33,653 nucleotides of DNA from Desulfuromonas sp. (lineage in GTDB: Bacteria > Desulfobacterota > Desulfuromonadia > Desulfuromonadales > Desulfuromonadaceae). How positions within the stretch are numbered: position 1 is the first letter of the stretch; each line of letters begins with the position of its first letter. Position numbers and translations under genes: made by a program. The notes beneath the pieces are model-generated. The model was not told where the DNA came from. It was given only the letters and a program-made list of their open reading frames with translations, and ran no database searches. Shown piece by piece: positions 16,904 to 26,500 of this stretch. The DNA lies in the NCBI GenBank assembly GCA_002869685.1, contig PKUE01000044.1:1-33653 (forward strand). The letters are read 5' to 3'.

Positions 16904-17605
16904 ATGACCGGACTGCGCCGCATCAAAGACTGGCCGGAAGGGGATCGCCCGCGTGAAAAGCTGTTGCAACGCGGCAGCGACACCCTGAGTGACGCCGAGT
17001 TACTCGCCCTGATCTTACGCACCGGGGATGCATCGAGCAAAACCAGTGCTGTCGATCAGGCCCGAACGTTGCTCAATCGGTTTGACAATCTGCCCCAACT
17101 CGCCAAGGCCACGACAACGGAGTTGTGTACGATCCCCGGGATAGGGCCGGCCAAATCTGCTGAACTACAGGCGGTTTTCGAACTGGCCCGTCGTTTGAGC
17201 GATCATGCGCTGATGCCTGGCAGCGCCTTTACACATGCTGACGCCGTATTCAAGCGGTATCGCAATCGATTTCTTCATCACAACAGGGAAGTGTTTCTGG
17301 CATTACTGCTCGACGCCAAGAATCGTCTACTACGTGATGTTCGCATCTCCGAAGGCAGTTTGACGGCGAGTATTGTCCATCCGCGTGAGGTCTTTTCTGC
17401 CGTCGTCCGGGAATCCGCAGCTGCCGTTCTCTTTGTCCACAACCACCCGTCCGGCGACCCCACTCCCAGCCCCGAAGATATCCAGATCACCAAACGGCTG
17501 GTCGCGGCAGGTGAACTGCTCGGGGTACGCGTTCTGGATCACATTGTCATCGGCCACGACAGTTACGCCAGTCTCGCTGATCTGGGCTATCTGGAGAGCG
17601 CATGA
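16904..17605 (+). CDS. radC: RadC-like JAB/MPN-domain protein
   Basis: The 233-residue product has an N-terminal UPF0758 region with helix-hairpin-helix (LCTIPGIGPAKSAELQAVFEL, about residues 72-95). A JAB1/MPN metalloprotease-like domain follows, with HNHPSGDPTPSPED (about residue 181), the zinc-binding HxHP(x)7D motif. The old link to DNA repair came from a misassigned E. coli mutation, and the true function is unsettled. Length is typical. The stop overlaps the start of the sensor kinase gene by four bases (ATGA), so expression is coupled to a signalling pair, which is not a usual radC neighbourhood. Confidence 0.95.
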   Translation: MTGLRRIKDWPEGDRPREKLLQRGSDTLSDAELLALILRTGDASSKTSAVDQARTLLNRFDNLPQLAKATTTELCTIPGIGPAKSAELQAVFELARRLSDHALMPGSAFTHADAVFKRYRNRFLHHNREVFLALLLDAKNRLLRDVRISEGSLTASIVHPREVFSAVVRESAAAVLFVHNHPSGDPTPSPEDIQITKRLVAAGELLGVRVLDHIVIGHDSYASLADLGYLESA

Positions 17606-19098
17606 AACGAACACTGGGACTCAGAGCAGAGATCATTATCTCCAGCGGCCTGCTCGTTGGCGCCGCCCTGTTGTTCATGACGTTTCTCTTGTTGCGCCAG
17701 ACCGAGTCACGTCTGCTTGATCAGGCCATCAATCTGCACACGGAACACTCCACCGCGTTGAGCCTGGCCGTCGAGCGTTTGCCGGAAACGGAGATGGCCG
17801 AAGCCATTGAGCGCTTTGCCCATCATCACAACCTCATGCACTGGCGACTGGTCGACCAGCAGATGATGCCCATCGCCATGTCGTCGACCCTGACTGTTCG
17901 TGACCGCGCCCAGCGGGATCTGCGCTACGCCCTACTGCGCCAGTCACCGCAAGTCCACCTGAGTTTTCCCAGCACGATGAGACTCTGGCCAGCCTCTAAG
18001 GCGAGCGAACAGTTTGTAGAAATCACCACTACGCTCCGCCACTTTGGCACAACGTACGCCCTGCAATTACGCTATCCGCTCCATGATATTTTCATTCAGC
18101 TGCTCAGCCTGACCAAATATGCGGTGCTGTTTTGTTTTGGCTACGGGTTTATCCTTGTTGTAACGGCCATCCTGATCCTCACCCCTTCGGTGCTGCGCCC
18201 GGTGACCCTGCTTACCCAGCGGGCGCGCCAGATTACCGATGGAGAACTGGACCAACGGGTACCGCAATCGGGTCCCCGCGAAATTACCGAACTGGGTTGT
18301 GCCTTCAATATGATGGTCGACAGCCTGCAGCACAGCCTCGAAGAGCAACGGCGGCAGTTCCAGCAACTCAAAGAGACCCATGACGAGTTAAAAATGACCC
18401 GTCAGCACCTGGCGCATTCCGAGCGGATTGCGTCCATCGGCAATCTGACTTCCGGCATTGCGCACGAACTCGGCAATCCCCTGAGTGCCTCAATCGGGTA
18501 TCTGGAACTGATCAAGCATCGTTGCAAAGACGAAAGCATTGTCGATCTGGTTCAGCGCATTCTCAATGAAACACATCGCATGGACCAGCTGATTAAGGAC
18601 CTCCTCGATTTCACCGCTCCAGACCATGATCAGGCGCCATCAACCTGCAACGTTTCTCAAGTCCTCACCCAGAGTTGTGAGATGTTATTGCAGCAGGGAG
18701 CGCTAAAAGACCGTCATCTGACTACCGACTGGGCTAACGACCTGCCTTCAGTTGCCATTGCCCCTTCCAAGCTGCAGCAGGTACTTGTTAACTTAATTCT
18801 CAATGCACGTGACGCGACTACGCCTGACGGCACCATCTCGGTTCAAGCTCAGGAAGACGAGTGTGCCGTTGTTATAAACGTCTGTGACAATGGCCATGGC
18901 ATTAACGAACAACAGCTCGAAACCATTTTCGACCCGTTCTACACCACAAAAGACCCGGGAAGTGGTCGTGGCTTGGGACTCTATGTCAGTTACCAACTGA
19001 TTCATGACTGCAATGGACACTTGAGAGTGACCTCTCAACCTGATAAGGGAAGTTGCTTCTCTGTTATATTAGCGAAATACACGGGGGAGGCACTATGA
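17602..19098 (+). CDS. Membrane sensor histidine kinase (HAMP, NtrB-like core)
   Basis: The 498-residue product has one transmembrane helix near residues 10-30, a periplasmic sensor region to about residue 170, and a second helix at about 174-197. HAMP (PVTLLTQRARQITDGELDQRV), a short coiled coil, and HisKA with GIAHELGNPLSASIGYLELI (His288) follow. The HATPase domain has N, G1 and G2 boxes (NLILNARDA, DNGHGI, GSGRGLGLYV). There is no PAS domain, and only two helices, unlike the polytopic PilS of pseudomonads. Its stop overlaps the next gene's start (ATGA), so the next gene is its partner regulator. The signal is unknown; control of the pilin cluster is inferred from position and the nearby sigma54 site. 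Confidence 0.95.
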   Translation: MKRTLGLRAEIIISSGLLVGAALLFMTFLLLRQTESRLLDQAINLHTEHSTALSLAVERLPETEMAEAIERFAHHHNLMHWRLVDQQMMPIAMSSTLTVRDRAQRDLRYALLRQSPQVHLSFPSTMRLWPASKASEQFVEITTTLRHFGTTYALQLRYPLHDIFIQLLSLTKYAVLFCFGYGFILVVTAILILTPSVLRPVTLLTQRARQITDGELDQRVPQSGPREITELGCAFNMMVDSLQHSLEEQRRQFQQLKETHDELKMTRQHLAHSERIASIGNLTSGIAHELGNPLSASIGYLELIKHRCKDESIVDLVQRILNETHRMDQLIKDLLDFTAPDHDQAPSTCNVSQVLTQSCEMLLQQGALKDRHLTTDWANDLPSVAIAPSKLQQVLVNLILNARDATTPDGTISVQAQEDECAVVINVCDNGHGINEQQLETIFDPFYTTKDPGSGRGLGLYVSYQLIHDCNGHLRVTSQPDKGSCFSVILAKYTGEAL

Positions 19099-20459
19099 GT
19101 ACTGAGTGTGCCATTTTGATCATCGACGATGAATCGGCCATGCGTCATTTGCTGCGGACAATCCTTGAAGCTGAAGGGTTTTACGTTGATGAAGCTGAGC
19201 ACGGCAAGCAAGGCCTGGCAAAACTGACACAAAGGCCATACAATCTGGTCCTCTGTGATATCCGCATGCCACAGATGGGCGGACTCAGTTTTCTGACTCA
19301 AGCTCTTTTGAAATTCCCAGAACTCACTGTCATCATGATGAGCGCCTATGGCTCACTAGAAACAGCGCTCGACTGCATGAAACATGGAGCATATGACTAT
19401 ATCTCAAAACCATTTCGCCCCGATGAAATCATCCTGACCCTTAAAAAAGCTCAGGAACGGCTACGGTTGCAACACGAGAATAAAACCTTGCGCTATGAAT
19501 TAAATACGCGTGGGGAAAATCAGCAAATCATTGGCTGCAGTAATGCCATCAAACAACTTCTTCAGCAAGTAAAGACCCTCGCTATGGCTCCGTCACCTGT
19601 CCTGATCCATGGAGAAACAGGCACAGGTAAAGAACTGATTGCCAAAGCACTTCACATCCAAAGCCCGCGCCACGACAAACCTTTCATCGCTGTGAATTGC
19701 AGCGCGATCTCTCCACAACTGGTTGAAAGTGAGCTTTTCGGCCACCGTAAAGGCTCTTTTACCGGAGCCACTGCATCCCATGACGGCCTCTTTGCAGCAG
19801 CCGATGGAGGCACTCTTTTCCTAGATGAAATTGGTGAACTGCCGCTTGAATTCCAACCGAAACTTCTGCGCACTCTACAAGAAAACGAGATTCGCCCTAT
19901 CGGCGAAACAAGAGTCCGAAAAATTGATGTCCGTATTGTCGCAGCCACAGCATGCAATTTGTCAGAGGCCGTTCAACACGGAACTTTTCGTGAGGATCTT
20001 TTCTATAGGCTCGCCGTTATTGAACTCTTTACTCCGCCACTTCGTGATCGCCCCGACGACATTCCTGCTTTATGCCATCATTTTCTCCAAAAAATCGCCC
20101 GCCAACAGCATCGTGGCACTCCTGTCCTGACAGCTCAAGCGAAAACGTTGCTGATGCAGCATGACTGGCCGGGCAATATTCGTGAACTGGAGAACACCAT
20201 CCACAGGATAATGATTTTCCATCAAGGATCTGAAATCACAAAGGAGGATATCCCAGCCGAACTTCACGGCGCGCTTCAACGCATGTCAGCATCACCCTCC
20301 TCGAACGCATTATCGCTGAAAGAGGCTATCACTGACCTAGAAATAACTTACATAAAAAAGGCACTTGAAAAATGTCACGGAAATAAAACCCAAGCGGCGG
20401 CCCTCCTGTCGATAAGCCTTCGCGCTCTGCACTATAAAATCAAAGAGTACAACCTATAA
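19095..20459 (+). CDS. Sigma54-dependent response regulator (NtrC family)
   Basis: The 454-residue activator has a receiver domain (DD at 11-12, phosphoacceptor Asp55 in LVLCDIRMP, Lys in YISKPF). The AAA+ sigma54-interaction domain contains Walker A GETGTGKE, the sigma54-contacting loop GSFTGA (Ser replacing the usual Ala of GAFTGA), GGTLFLDEIGEL, and the arginine-finger region. A Fis-type helix-turn-helix ends the protein (NKTQAAALLSISLRALHYKIKEY). The ATG at 19095 has GGGGGAGG upstream. It probably activates the sigma54 promoter at 21150, 0.7 kb downstream, making it a functional analogue of PilR for minor pilins. The target is inferred, and other distant targets are possible. Confidence 0.96.
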   Translation: MSTECAILIIDDESAMRHLLRTILEAEGFYVDEAEHGKQGLAKLTQRPYNLVLCDIRMPQMGGLSFLTQALLKFPELTVIMMSAYGSLETALDCMKHGAYDYISKPFRPDEIILTLKKAQERLRLQHENKTLRYELNTRGENQQIIGCSNAIKQLLQQVKTLAMAPSPVLIHGETGTGKELIAKALHIQSPRHDKPFIAVNCSAISPQLVESELFGHRKGSFTGATASHDGLFAAADGGTLFLDEIGELPLEFQPKLLRTLQENEIRPIGETRVRKIDVRIVAATACNLSEAVQHGTFREDLFYRLAVIELFTPPLRDRPDDIPALCHHFLQKIARQQHRGTPVLTAQAKTLLMQHDWPGNIRELENTIHRIMIFHQGSEITKEDIPAELHGALQRMSASPSSNALSLKEAITDLEITYIKKALEKCHGNKTQAAALLSISLRALHYKIKEYNL

Positions 20460-20473
20460 ATCCACCCACTCCA

Positions 20474-20502
20474 TTGACAACTGTTAATAAAATATATAAA
20501 TT
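20474..20502 (+). promoter_or_regulatory. Candidate sigma70 promoter of the first pilin gene
   Basis: A perfect TTGACA (20474-20479) is followed by AT-rich DNA offering TAAATT at 17 bases (20497-20502) or TATAAA at 15 bases. It starts 14 bases after the response regulator stop, in a markedly AT-rich 79-bp gap. Confidence 0.4.
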
Positions 20503-20538
20503 AAATTTTATTATTCTTTAAACAAGGGAGTGCGACCT

Positions 20539-21060
20539 ATGGATGGATTAAACGAAGACGGCATAACATTAATTGAACTCCTCATTGTTATCGCCATCTT
20601 CACCATTTTGGTACCACTCGCAGCTCCCAGAGTTTTGGCCCTGAGCCAGCATTACACGCTCCTTTCCGATGTTCGCGACTTAAAAAATACTCTTGCTTTT
20701 TGTCGTTTAGAAGCCATAAAGCGCAATACTTCCATCACAGTGGTTTTCAACACACCTGATCATAGCTATATCGCGTTTGTCGATGAAGACAGTTCCTGCG
20801 AGCAAAATCCAGATACGGAGGGGAGGCTCGCTCAAAACCGATTTTCCAGAGCCACCTTTGATCTCAGCAAATCCGACGGCGACGGCCTCACCTTTGTCGA
20901 AAACGACAACGGTTATCCAGCGATTCGCTGGAATGAAAAAGGATTTCCCTGTCGAAATGACACAGGGTTCGGCGCAGGAACAGCCTATCTCACTGATGGC
21001 ATATCACACTATTGTGTTGTTGTAACCAAAACGGGAGTAATTCGCATTACATCGTATTAA
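20539..21060 (+). CDS. Type IV prepilin-like protein, FimT/GspH class (first)
   Basis: The 173-residue product has a short leader ending NEDG, then ITLIELLIVIAIFTILVPLAAP, the hydrophobic pilin helix with the required Glu5. The first mature residue is Ile, not the usual Phe or Met. The GspH-like block DVRDLKNTLAFCRLEAIKRNTSITVVF follows, then a C-terminal globular domain with three cysteines. It is probably a minor (priming) pilin made at the membrane. The ATG at 20539 is favoured over the GTG at 20530 because AAGGGAG lies eight bases above it. It sits before the sigma54 site, so it may be under different control from the rest of the cluster. Confidence 0.9.
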   Translation: MDGLNEDGITLIELLIVIAIFTILVPLAAPRVLALSQHYTLLSDVRDLKNTLAFCRLEAIKRNTSITVVFNTPDHSYIAFVDEDSSCEQNPDTEGRLAQNRFSRATFDLSKSDGDGLTFVENDNGYPAIRWNEKGFPCRNDTGFGAGTAYLTDGISHYCVVVTKTGVIRITSY

Positions 21061-21103
21061 AACCGCCCCTAGTAATGCAAATTTTGCACGCTGCGCATCA
21101 AAT

Positions 21104-21118
21104 TGCGCACTCTGCCAC
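21104..21118. repeat. 15-bp box shared with the porin upstream region (copy 1)
   Basis: TGCGCACTCTGCCAC here is identical to 32161-32175. In this copy it lies 32 bases above the sigma54 promoter, and TGCGCA occurs twice around it (21092-21097 and 21104-21109), so it could be an activator site. Confidence 0.4.
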
Positions 21119-21149
21119 CATTCAATCCTGAAGTTACAGGCAGTTAGCG

Positions 21150-21165
21150 TGGCATAAACATTGCT
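21150..21165 (+). promoter_or_regulatory. Sigma54 (RpoN) promoter of the minor pilin-PilY1 cluster
   Basis: TGGCATAAACATTGCT matches the sigma54 consensus TGGCAC-N5-TTGCT with exact -24 GG / -12 GC spacing; only the C after TGGCA differs. The expected start is near 21176, about 36 bases before the pilin ATG and 15-25 before its GGGGAGG ribosome site. An NtrC-family activator is encoded just upstream. Confidence 0.75.
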
Positions 21166-21211
21166 TTACTGTACTGTAATAAATTTGACATTTTCTTGGG
21201 GAGGCACGTTC

Positions 21212-21613
21212 ATGCATTGTGGAAACGCTCGGGGATTTTCTCTACTCGAAGTCATTATTGTCATAGCTCTTTTTGCCATTCTCGGCGCAGTCGCCCTGCC
21301 AAATCTGCTGGAAATGGGCAGAAAAGATCAGGTCAAAACAGAGGCACGGCTGCTCAAAGACCAACTTGCCAATGCACGCGCTACGGCCATTGAGAACAAC
21401 AAAACCATTCCCGTGGTATTTGCCGCCAACAGCTATACAATCGATGGCAGGCAAACCACACTGAAATCAACAACCATTAACCCCGTGCCGGCAAATTTCA
21501 GCTGGAACTCACGTGGATATCCTTCTGTCGCATCATCAATCTCCATCGCTGGAGAAGGTAGCACCTTCACCATCACTGTTTCTCTCGCTGGCGGAATTGA
21601 TATTAGTCGATAA
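21212..21613 (+). CDS. Type IV prepilin-like protein, FimT/GspH class (second)
   Basis: The 133-residue product has a seven-residue leader MHCGNARG cleaved before FSLLEVIIVIALFAILGAVALPNLL, a textbook prepilin peptidase site with Phe1 and Glu5. KTEARLLKDQLANARATAIENNKTIPVVF follows, typical of the GspH/FimT family, and a short beta domain. It is a small minor pilin that probably helps start pilus assembly. The ATG at 21212 follows GGGGAGG; a TTG start at 21161 would lie on the sigma54 -12 element and is rejected. It is the first gene of the sigma54-driven run and is 21 bases before pilW. Confidence 0.92.
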   Translation: MHCGNARGFSLLEVIIVIALFAILGAVALPNLLEMGRKDQVKTEARLLKDQLANARATAIENNKTIPVVFAANSYTIDGRQTTLKSTTINPVPANFSWNSRGYPSVASSISIAGEGSTFTITVSLAGGIDISR

Positions 21614-21634
21614 ATCAGCTCAGGAGTGTTTTCG

Positions 21635-22441
21635 ATGAACGATCACCGTGGATTCACCTTAATAGAGGTCCTCATTGCCATGGTTGTCACCTTTCTCATT
21701 TTAGGTGGGGCTTATGCTGTTTTCAACACGCAGCAAAGACAGACAACCGTACAGACAAATGTCAGTGATGCCCAACAGAACCTGCGTGCAGCGATGGATT
21801 TCATGTCGCGGGAGATCCGCATGGCGGGCTACAATCCTCGACAGACAACGGCAAACTTTGGCATCCAGGACATTAAATTTCGCAACATCAATGATGCGAC
21901 AGCAGCAACAGGCAACAGCTACATCCGTTTCACTTGGGACAAAAACAGTGACGGTGTTCTTGATACCAATGAAACTGTTGATATTTCGCTTGTTGACAAT
22001 GGGACGATCACACCGGGCATCGCCGATCTGTATATGCGCCTTCCCAATGACACCAATGTCAGAGATGTACTGGCAAGCAACATTGTCTCGCTGGGATTAG
22101 CTTTTGCCTACGACGCAAACGATGATGGCGAACTCGACGAAGATGCTGGCGGCAATACGCTTTGGTCCATTGATGCCAACAACGATGGCGTCTGGGACAA
22201 CCTTGTCGTTGATCAAAGTGCCGGAACAGCAACAATCACTGCCACAGCTAATTTGGTTGATACCCGATCCATCCGGGCGATTCGTATCTGGATGCTCAGT
22301 CAGTCCCAAGCACCTGATCCTAAATTCACTGACACCAATACTTATGTGGTCGGTTCGCATGTCGTTACGCCCAACAATAACTTCCGCCACCGCCTTCTCG
22401 AACGGGTCGTCCTCTGCCGAAATATGGGGTTGAACTTATGA
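21635..22441 (+). CDS. pilW: Minor pilin PilW
   Basis: The 268-residue product has the prepilin site HRG before FTLIEVLIAMVVTFLILGGAYAV, then NLRAAMDFMSREIRMAGYNP, diagnostic of PilW. Three acidic calcium-type loops follow: DKNSDGVLDTNE (about residue 102), DANDDGELDEDA (160) and DANNDGVWDN (180). They resemble EF-hand or dockerin loops and are not a usual PilW feature that I know of. The C-terminal part (SIRAIRIWML, HRLLERVVLCRNMG) is typical. The ATG at 21635 has CAGGAG eight bases above. The stop overlaps pilV (ATGA). In known systems PilW, PilV and PilX form the tip priming complex with PilY1. Confidence 0.9.
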   Translation: MNDHRGFTLIEVLIAMVVTFLILGGAYAVFNTQQRQTTVQTNVSDAQQNLRAAMDFMSREIRMAGYNPRQTTANFGIQDIKFRNINDATAATGNSYIRFTWDKNSDGVLDTNETVDISLVDNGTITPGIADLYMRLPNDTNVRDVLASNIVSLGLAFAYDANDDGELDEDAGGNTLWSIDANNDGVWDNLVVDQSAGTATITATANLVDTRSIRAIRIWMLSQSQAPDPKFTDTNTYVVGSHVVTPNNNFRHRLLERVVLCRNMGLNL

Positions 22442-22923
22442 CTATTTCGCTCTCAAATCAAAAAGGTTTTTCGCTTATCGAGGCTCTCATTGCCATGCTG
22501 ATTTTATCCGTCGGACTTTTGGCTGTTGCCATGTTGCAAGTCAGTGCGATGAAAGCAAACACCAACGCCTTGAGCCGTACTGATGGCGTCTCAGTGGCCC
22601 AGTCCGTTCTCGACACGCTGCGCACCCTGCCAATGAGCGACGCACGACTATCGGACGGTGATGATACTGACGACCTGGATACAGGGATGGCCACGTCCGG
22701 AACGAACTTCACCCCAGACAACGCTGACCACAGCGGGGCCGAGTTATATGGAAGCGACAGCATTACCGGCCCCACAGGTCAAACCTATACAATTTTTTGG
22801 AATGTTGCTGACAATGATGACACCAACTCCAAGACGGTCCGTCTTTTTGTCTATTGGACCGATCAGAAACTTGGTCTCGATCACACCATAGTCACCACGG
22901 TTCTCGGAGGACTGTACTTATGA
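22438..22923 (+). CDS. pilV: Minor pilin PilV
   Basis: The 161-residue product has QKG before FSLIEALIAMLILSVGLLAVAMLQ, the pilin helix with Glu5, and the PilV-type continuation MKANTNALSRTDGVSVAQSVLDTLR. An acidic region (DARLSDGDDTDDLD) and a C-terminal strand set (TYTIFWNVADNDDTNSKTVRLFVYW) make up the head. Both ends overlap neighbours by four bases (ATGA with pilW and pilX), which suggests tight coupling and roughly equal amounts of the three minor pilins. Confidence 0.9.
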   Translation: MTISLSNQKGFSLIEALIAMLILSVGLLAVAMLQVSAMKANTNALSRTDGVSVAQSVLDTLRTLPMSDARLSDGDDTDDLDTGMATSGTNFTPDNADHSGAELYGSDSITGPTGQTYTIFWNVADNDDTNSKTVRLFVYWTDQKLGLDHTIVTTVLGGLYL

Positions 22924-23510
22924 GCCACTCTCTGGATAACAACAAAAACCAACAAGGATTTGCTCTGGTCACGGCAATCATGATGCTTTTTGCCGCAACA
23001 ATCATGGGGCTGATGGTTATGAATTCATCCGACATTGAAGTGCTCCTTTCTGGAGCCCAACTGCGCTACGAGAACGATTTCAACACAACCGAAGGGGCAG
23101 CAAGCTTCGAAACAACGGCAGCAGGACGCTCCGCGACTATTGTTCGCGGCACGAATACCCGCTCTTATGCTGTTGTCAATCCCAGCATTCAGAATCAAGT
23201 TCTTTCGCCCTCCAGTTCTCTTGAAGATATTTTCGATCCTGGCAATGACATGGACATCTCTGAAAGCTACACGGTCACGACAACATCAGATGCTTCGCTC
23301 TGGCCAACAGATAATCTGCTCGGGTCCTCAGATAACAGTGACGACCAATTCGATTACCAATATCGCACAACTTTTGTTGGTGCAGGGACAACGATCCCTA
23401 AGGGTTACAGTGCCGATAAATTCACCAACTACCAATTTAAAATTGCTGCCCATCGCAACACAACCATCGAGATGGGCGGTAACAAAATTGGTCCTAAGAT
23501 CAGCCTCTAA
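22920..23510 (+). CDS. pilX: Minor pilin PilX
   Basis: The 196-residue product carries QQG before FALVTAIMMLFAATIMGLMVMNSSDIEVLLSGAQLR, matching the PilX N-terminal pattern (ALVTA and no Glu5), with AQLRYENDFNTTEGAASFE continuing it. The rest is Ser/Thr/Asp-rich and less recognisable. The absence of Glu5 is normal for PilX-like proteins. The start overlaps the pilV stop by four bases. PilX is thought to bridge the other minor pilins to PilY1, whose gene follows by 14 bases. Confidence 0.85.
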   Translation: MSHSLDNNKNQQGFALVTAIMMLFAATIMGLMVMNSSDIEVLLSGAQLRYENDFNTTEGAASFETTAAGRSATIVRGTNTRSYAVVNPSIQNQVLSPSSSLEDIFDPGNDMDISESYTVTTTSDASLWPTDNLLGSSDNSDDQFDYQYRTTFVGAGTTIPKGYSADKFTNYQFKIAAHRNTTIEMGGNKIGPKISL

Positions 23511-23524
23511 GAAAGGACCTTCTT

Positions 23525-26500
23525 ATGCGAAGCCACCTGTCTGCCTTCAGAGCATTATTAGCGACCGTCATTATAATTTTTATTTCCACAAACAACCTGT
23601 GGGCCGTTGATACTGATATCTATCAGTCCAACGTTAAACAGAATTGCTATATTTTGTTAGACACTTCGGGAAGTATGGGCTTTGGTGTTTACGAATCAAA
23701 TATCGACTATGCCGCCATGTATGATTCCTTCCTGAAATTAAACGAAGCGACGGACCCTTCTGGCAATTATACTAGTGCCACTTACAACACATATATTTAC
23801 GACTCAGTGATGAAACAAGTCTATGAAGACTACGCTAATGAAAACTCCTATTGGCTTCCTCCTGCGTCCTATATTTACTATATGAACTACTACGCAAACA
23901 TGCTTCATTCTCACCACGATAAAAATAGAATATACCTCGTTCCCGGTGAAATCGGCATTACTTCTAGATCTGTCGATGGAACGCTTTATGTCTATTCTGG
24001 TGATGCAGCGGACCCAGAGTATCTTTGGCATTCGGATTCGATGATTGATACGTATACAAACATAGATGAAAATGGAAACCTTGTTCCGTCAAACCCAAAT
24101 GCCGAAGCGGGAGATGTAGATTATCCCCGCCTGACTGTAGACGATGACGGCTATGTCCTTTTTGACGGAGAACGACTTCCAAATAACACGGATGTGCAAT
24201 ACAGACACCAGCAACTCTTATATGGCGGTGGCGTTATCAACGATGGTTTTGGTGATCTTGTCAATGCTCCCGGCTACTACTTCAGTGGTTTCTCTGGAGC
24301 AACTTATACGGACGTTGGCCCCTCAAATGGTGATTTTTCAAGATCTTACTCAGATGGCGCATACCACTACTACCGTGTTGATCCAGGCGATGGAAACTAT
24401 ACCTGCAGCTTAATCGAGGCAACAGGAGACGGCAGCGAAACAACCGCTTACTTCTTTATCTCGGGAAACTGGATGAACATGCAGCAAGTCTACAACCTGA
24501 CCTACATCACCAGTAACCCTGACCCAACGGGCGCTCATACCGGCGATAGCGCATGGGAATTTGAAACTTATGACTATATTTCGGAGGGTGAAGGCTGGCC
24601 AACCATTGACTACGCCCTGCAATACCCGACTGAGACAACCTACTACGAACCCGGCATTGAAGCCGAAGAATCTATTGTTCATCCAGGGGCTGAAAAAATC
24701 AAAGTCCATTTCGACATTGATAACTTCGACATCAATTCGGACGGAAACCCTTCGAGCAAAAAAGACTGGGTGATCATACAAACGGCTGAAGGTTCTGAGG
24801 TGGCACGTTACAACAATGACGATCTAGCGGACTGGGACGGCTGGACTCCTGAGATAGAAGGCTCAACGGCTCGAATTATATTAGATTCCTACAATGACAG
24901 TTCAAGCCTTGGCACGGGATATGTCGTTGACCAGTATGCCTATTATGATGGCGAATATCAGATGAAAAATCGCTTAAATATCGCAACTTCGTCAATTTTA
25001 AATACCATCGAGCATTTTCGTGGTCAAATTAACTGGGGGACGTTTACTTTCCCAGTCGCCAGCGGAGCCGACGGCGCCACATCCCAACAAGTTATCAATC
25101 CCAATGTCACTGATGATGAAAATCGAGAAAATATAGCGTCAGACTTTAAAAATGTCAGCCCTGAGGGCGGCACCCCAATCGGTGAAGCGCTGCAGGAAGT
25201 CTTTGAAGTTGGCTACTACCAGCATCGCAATGCGATCGATAACCTTGTGTGCCGAAGAAACTACGCAATTGTGCTTTCTGACGGATTCCCATCCTTGGAT
25301 GACAACTGGGAATTGATTAGCGACATTAACTCCGACCCCCACCTGCCGTTTGAAGATTGGGACGGCGATGGTTACACTGCTGACCCCTATCAGTACACTA
25401 ACCCGCCAGAAAACTATTACGATGATGTCGCCCACTGGATGTACACCCATAGCTGGCTTGACAAAACTGTGGTTTCGGATCCAGCGAATTCTTATGTCAA
25501 CGTATCTTCCCACCAGATCTCCTTTGGTTTTCAAAACCCCTTAATGGAAGATGCTGCCGACGAAGGTGGCGGCTTATACATTACTGCCTACAACGAGGGG
25601 CAACTGAACGCTGCATTCTACGCCATCGGTCTCTACATTGCTGATGCTGTCTCATTTACTGCACCTGTTGTTTCCGTTGACGCTGCCAACAAAATTCAAA
25701 ACGGCGACGATCTATACATGGGTCAATTCCTGCCCATGGATGCAGGCTATTGGCCTGGCAACCTCAAAAAGTACAAACTGGGGGACGGTAGCGAACTCCG
25801 TCCAGATGTCTGGAAAATTTATGACGCCGGCACCACTGCTGGAGAAAATCTCGCAACAGATAACGCCGGTAACTTCTTGGACCCTGATCAGCTGACCGGC
25901 TTCTGGCGGGCCATAGATCCAGATTATGTTGGCTTGGCAATCCACCATGACGGCGTTGGCGAAGTACTCACCAAAAAAGTAAATGACGCTTTCAATACAA
26001 GCAACTTTTACAGCCAACGAAATATTGTCTTTAACAACGGCACCGGCCTTGTTGATTTCAAGGATAATATTACTAACAGTGACCTTGGCGTAACAGACAC
26101 GGTTTTAGCTCAAAAAATTACCAACTGGGTTTATGGATACAGCTTCGATGCCAATGCGGATGGCACCCCCGTTGGTGTTCGCGATTGGGCGTTAGGAGCC
26201 ATTGTCCATTCCCGCCCGACGGTCATTGACTATTACGACACAGACCCCGATACCGGTGCTATTCTCGCAACCGTATCAAAACGCCTCATTGCGGTTGGTG
26301 CTGACGATGGTATGCTGCACGTCTTCTATGACAGCCTTGAAAGTAACAGTAATCCTGCTGCGGACGATGATGGTTCCGAAGTAATCGCCATTCTTCCGAC
26401 GGCCATATTGTCGAAACTGCAATTCATGGAGAGTGAAAACCACCTGCCTCTGGTTGATGGCTCTGTAAAACTTTTCCGCAGTGACGGCCAGCCAAAGTAT

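Noticed and set aside
21161-21211. TTG start at 21161 for the second FimT-like pilin
   Set aside because: It would put 17 extra residues before a standard prepilin leader and overlaps the sigma54 -12 element; the ATG at 21212 has a strong ribosome site.
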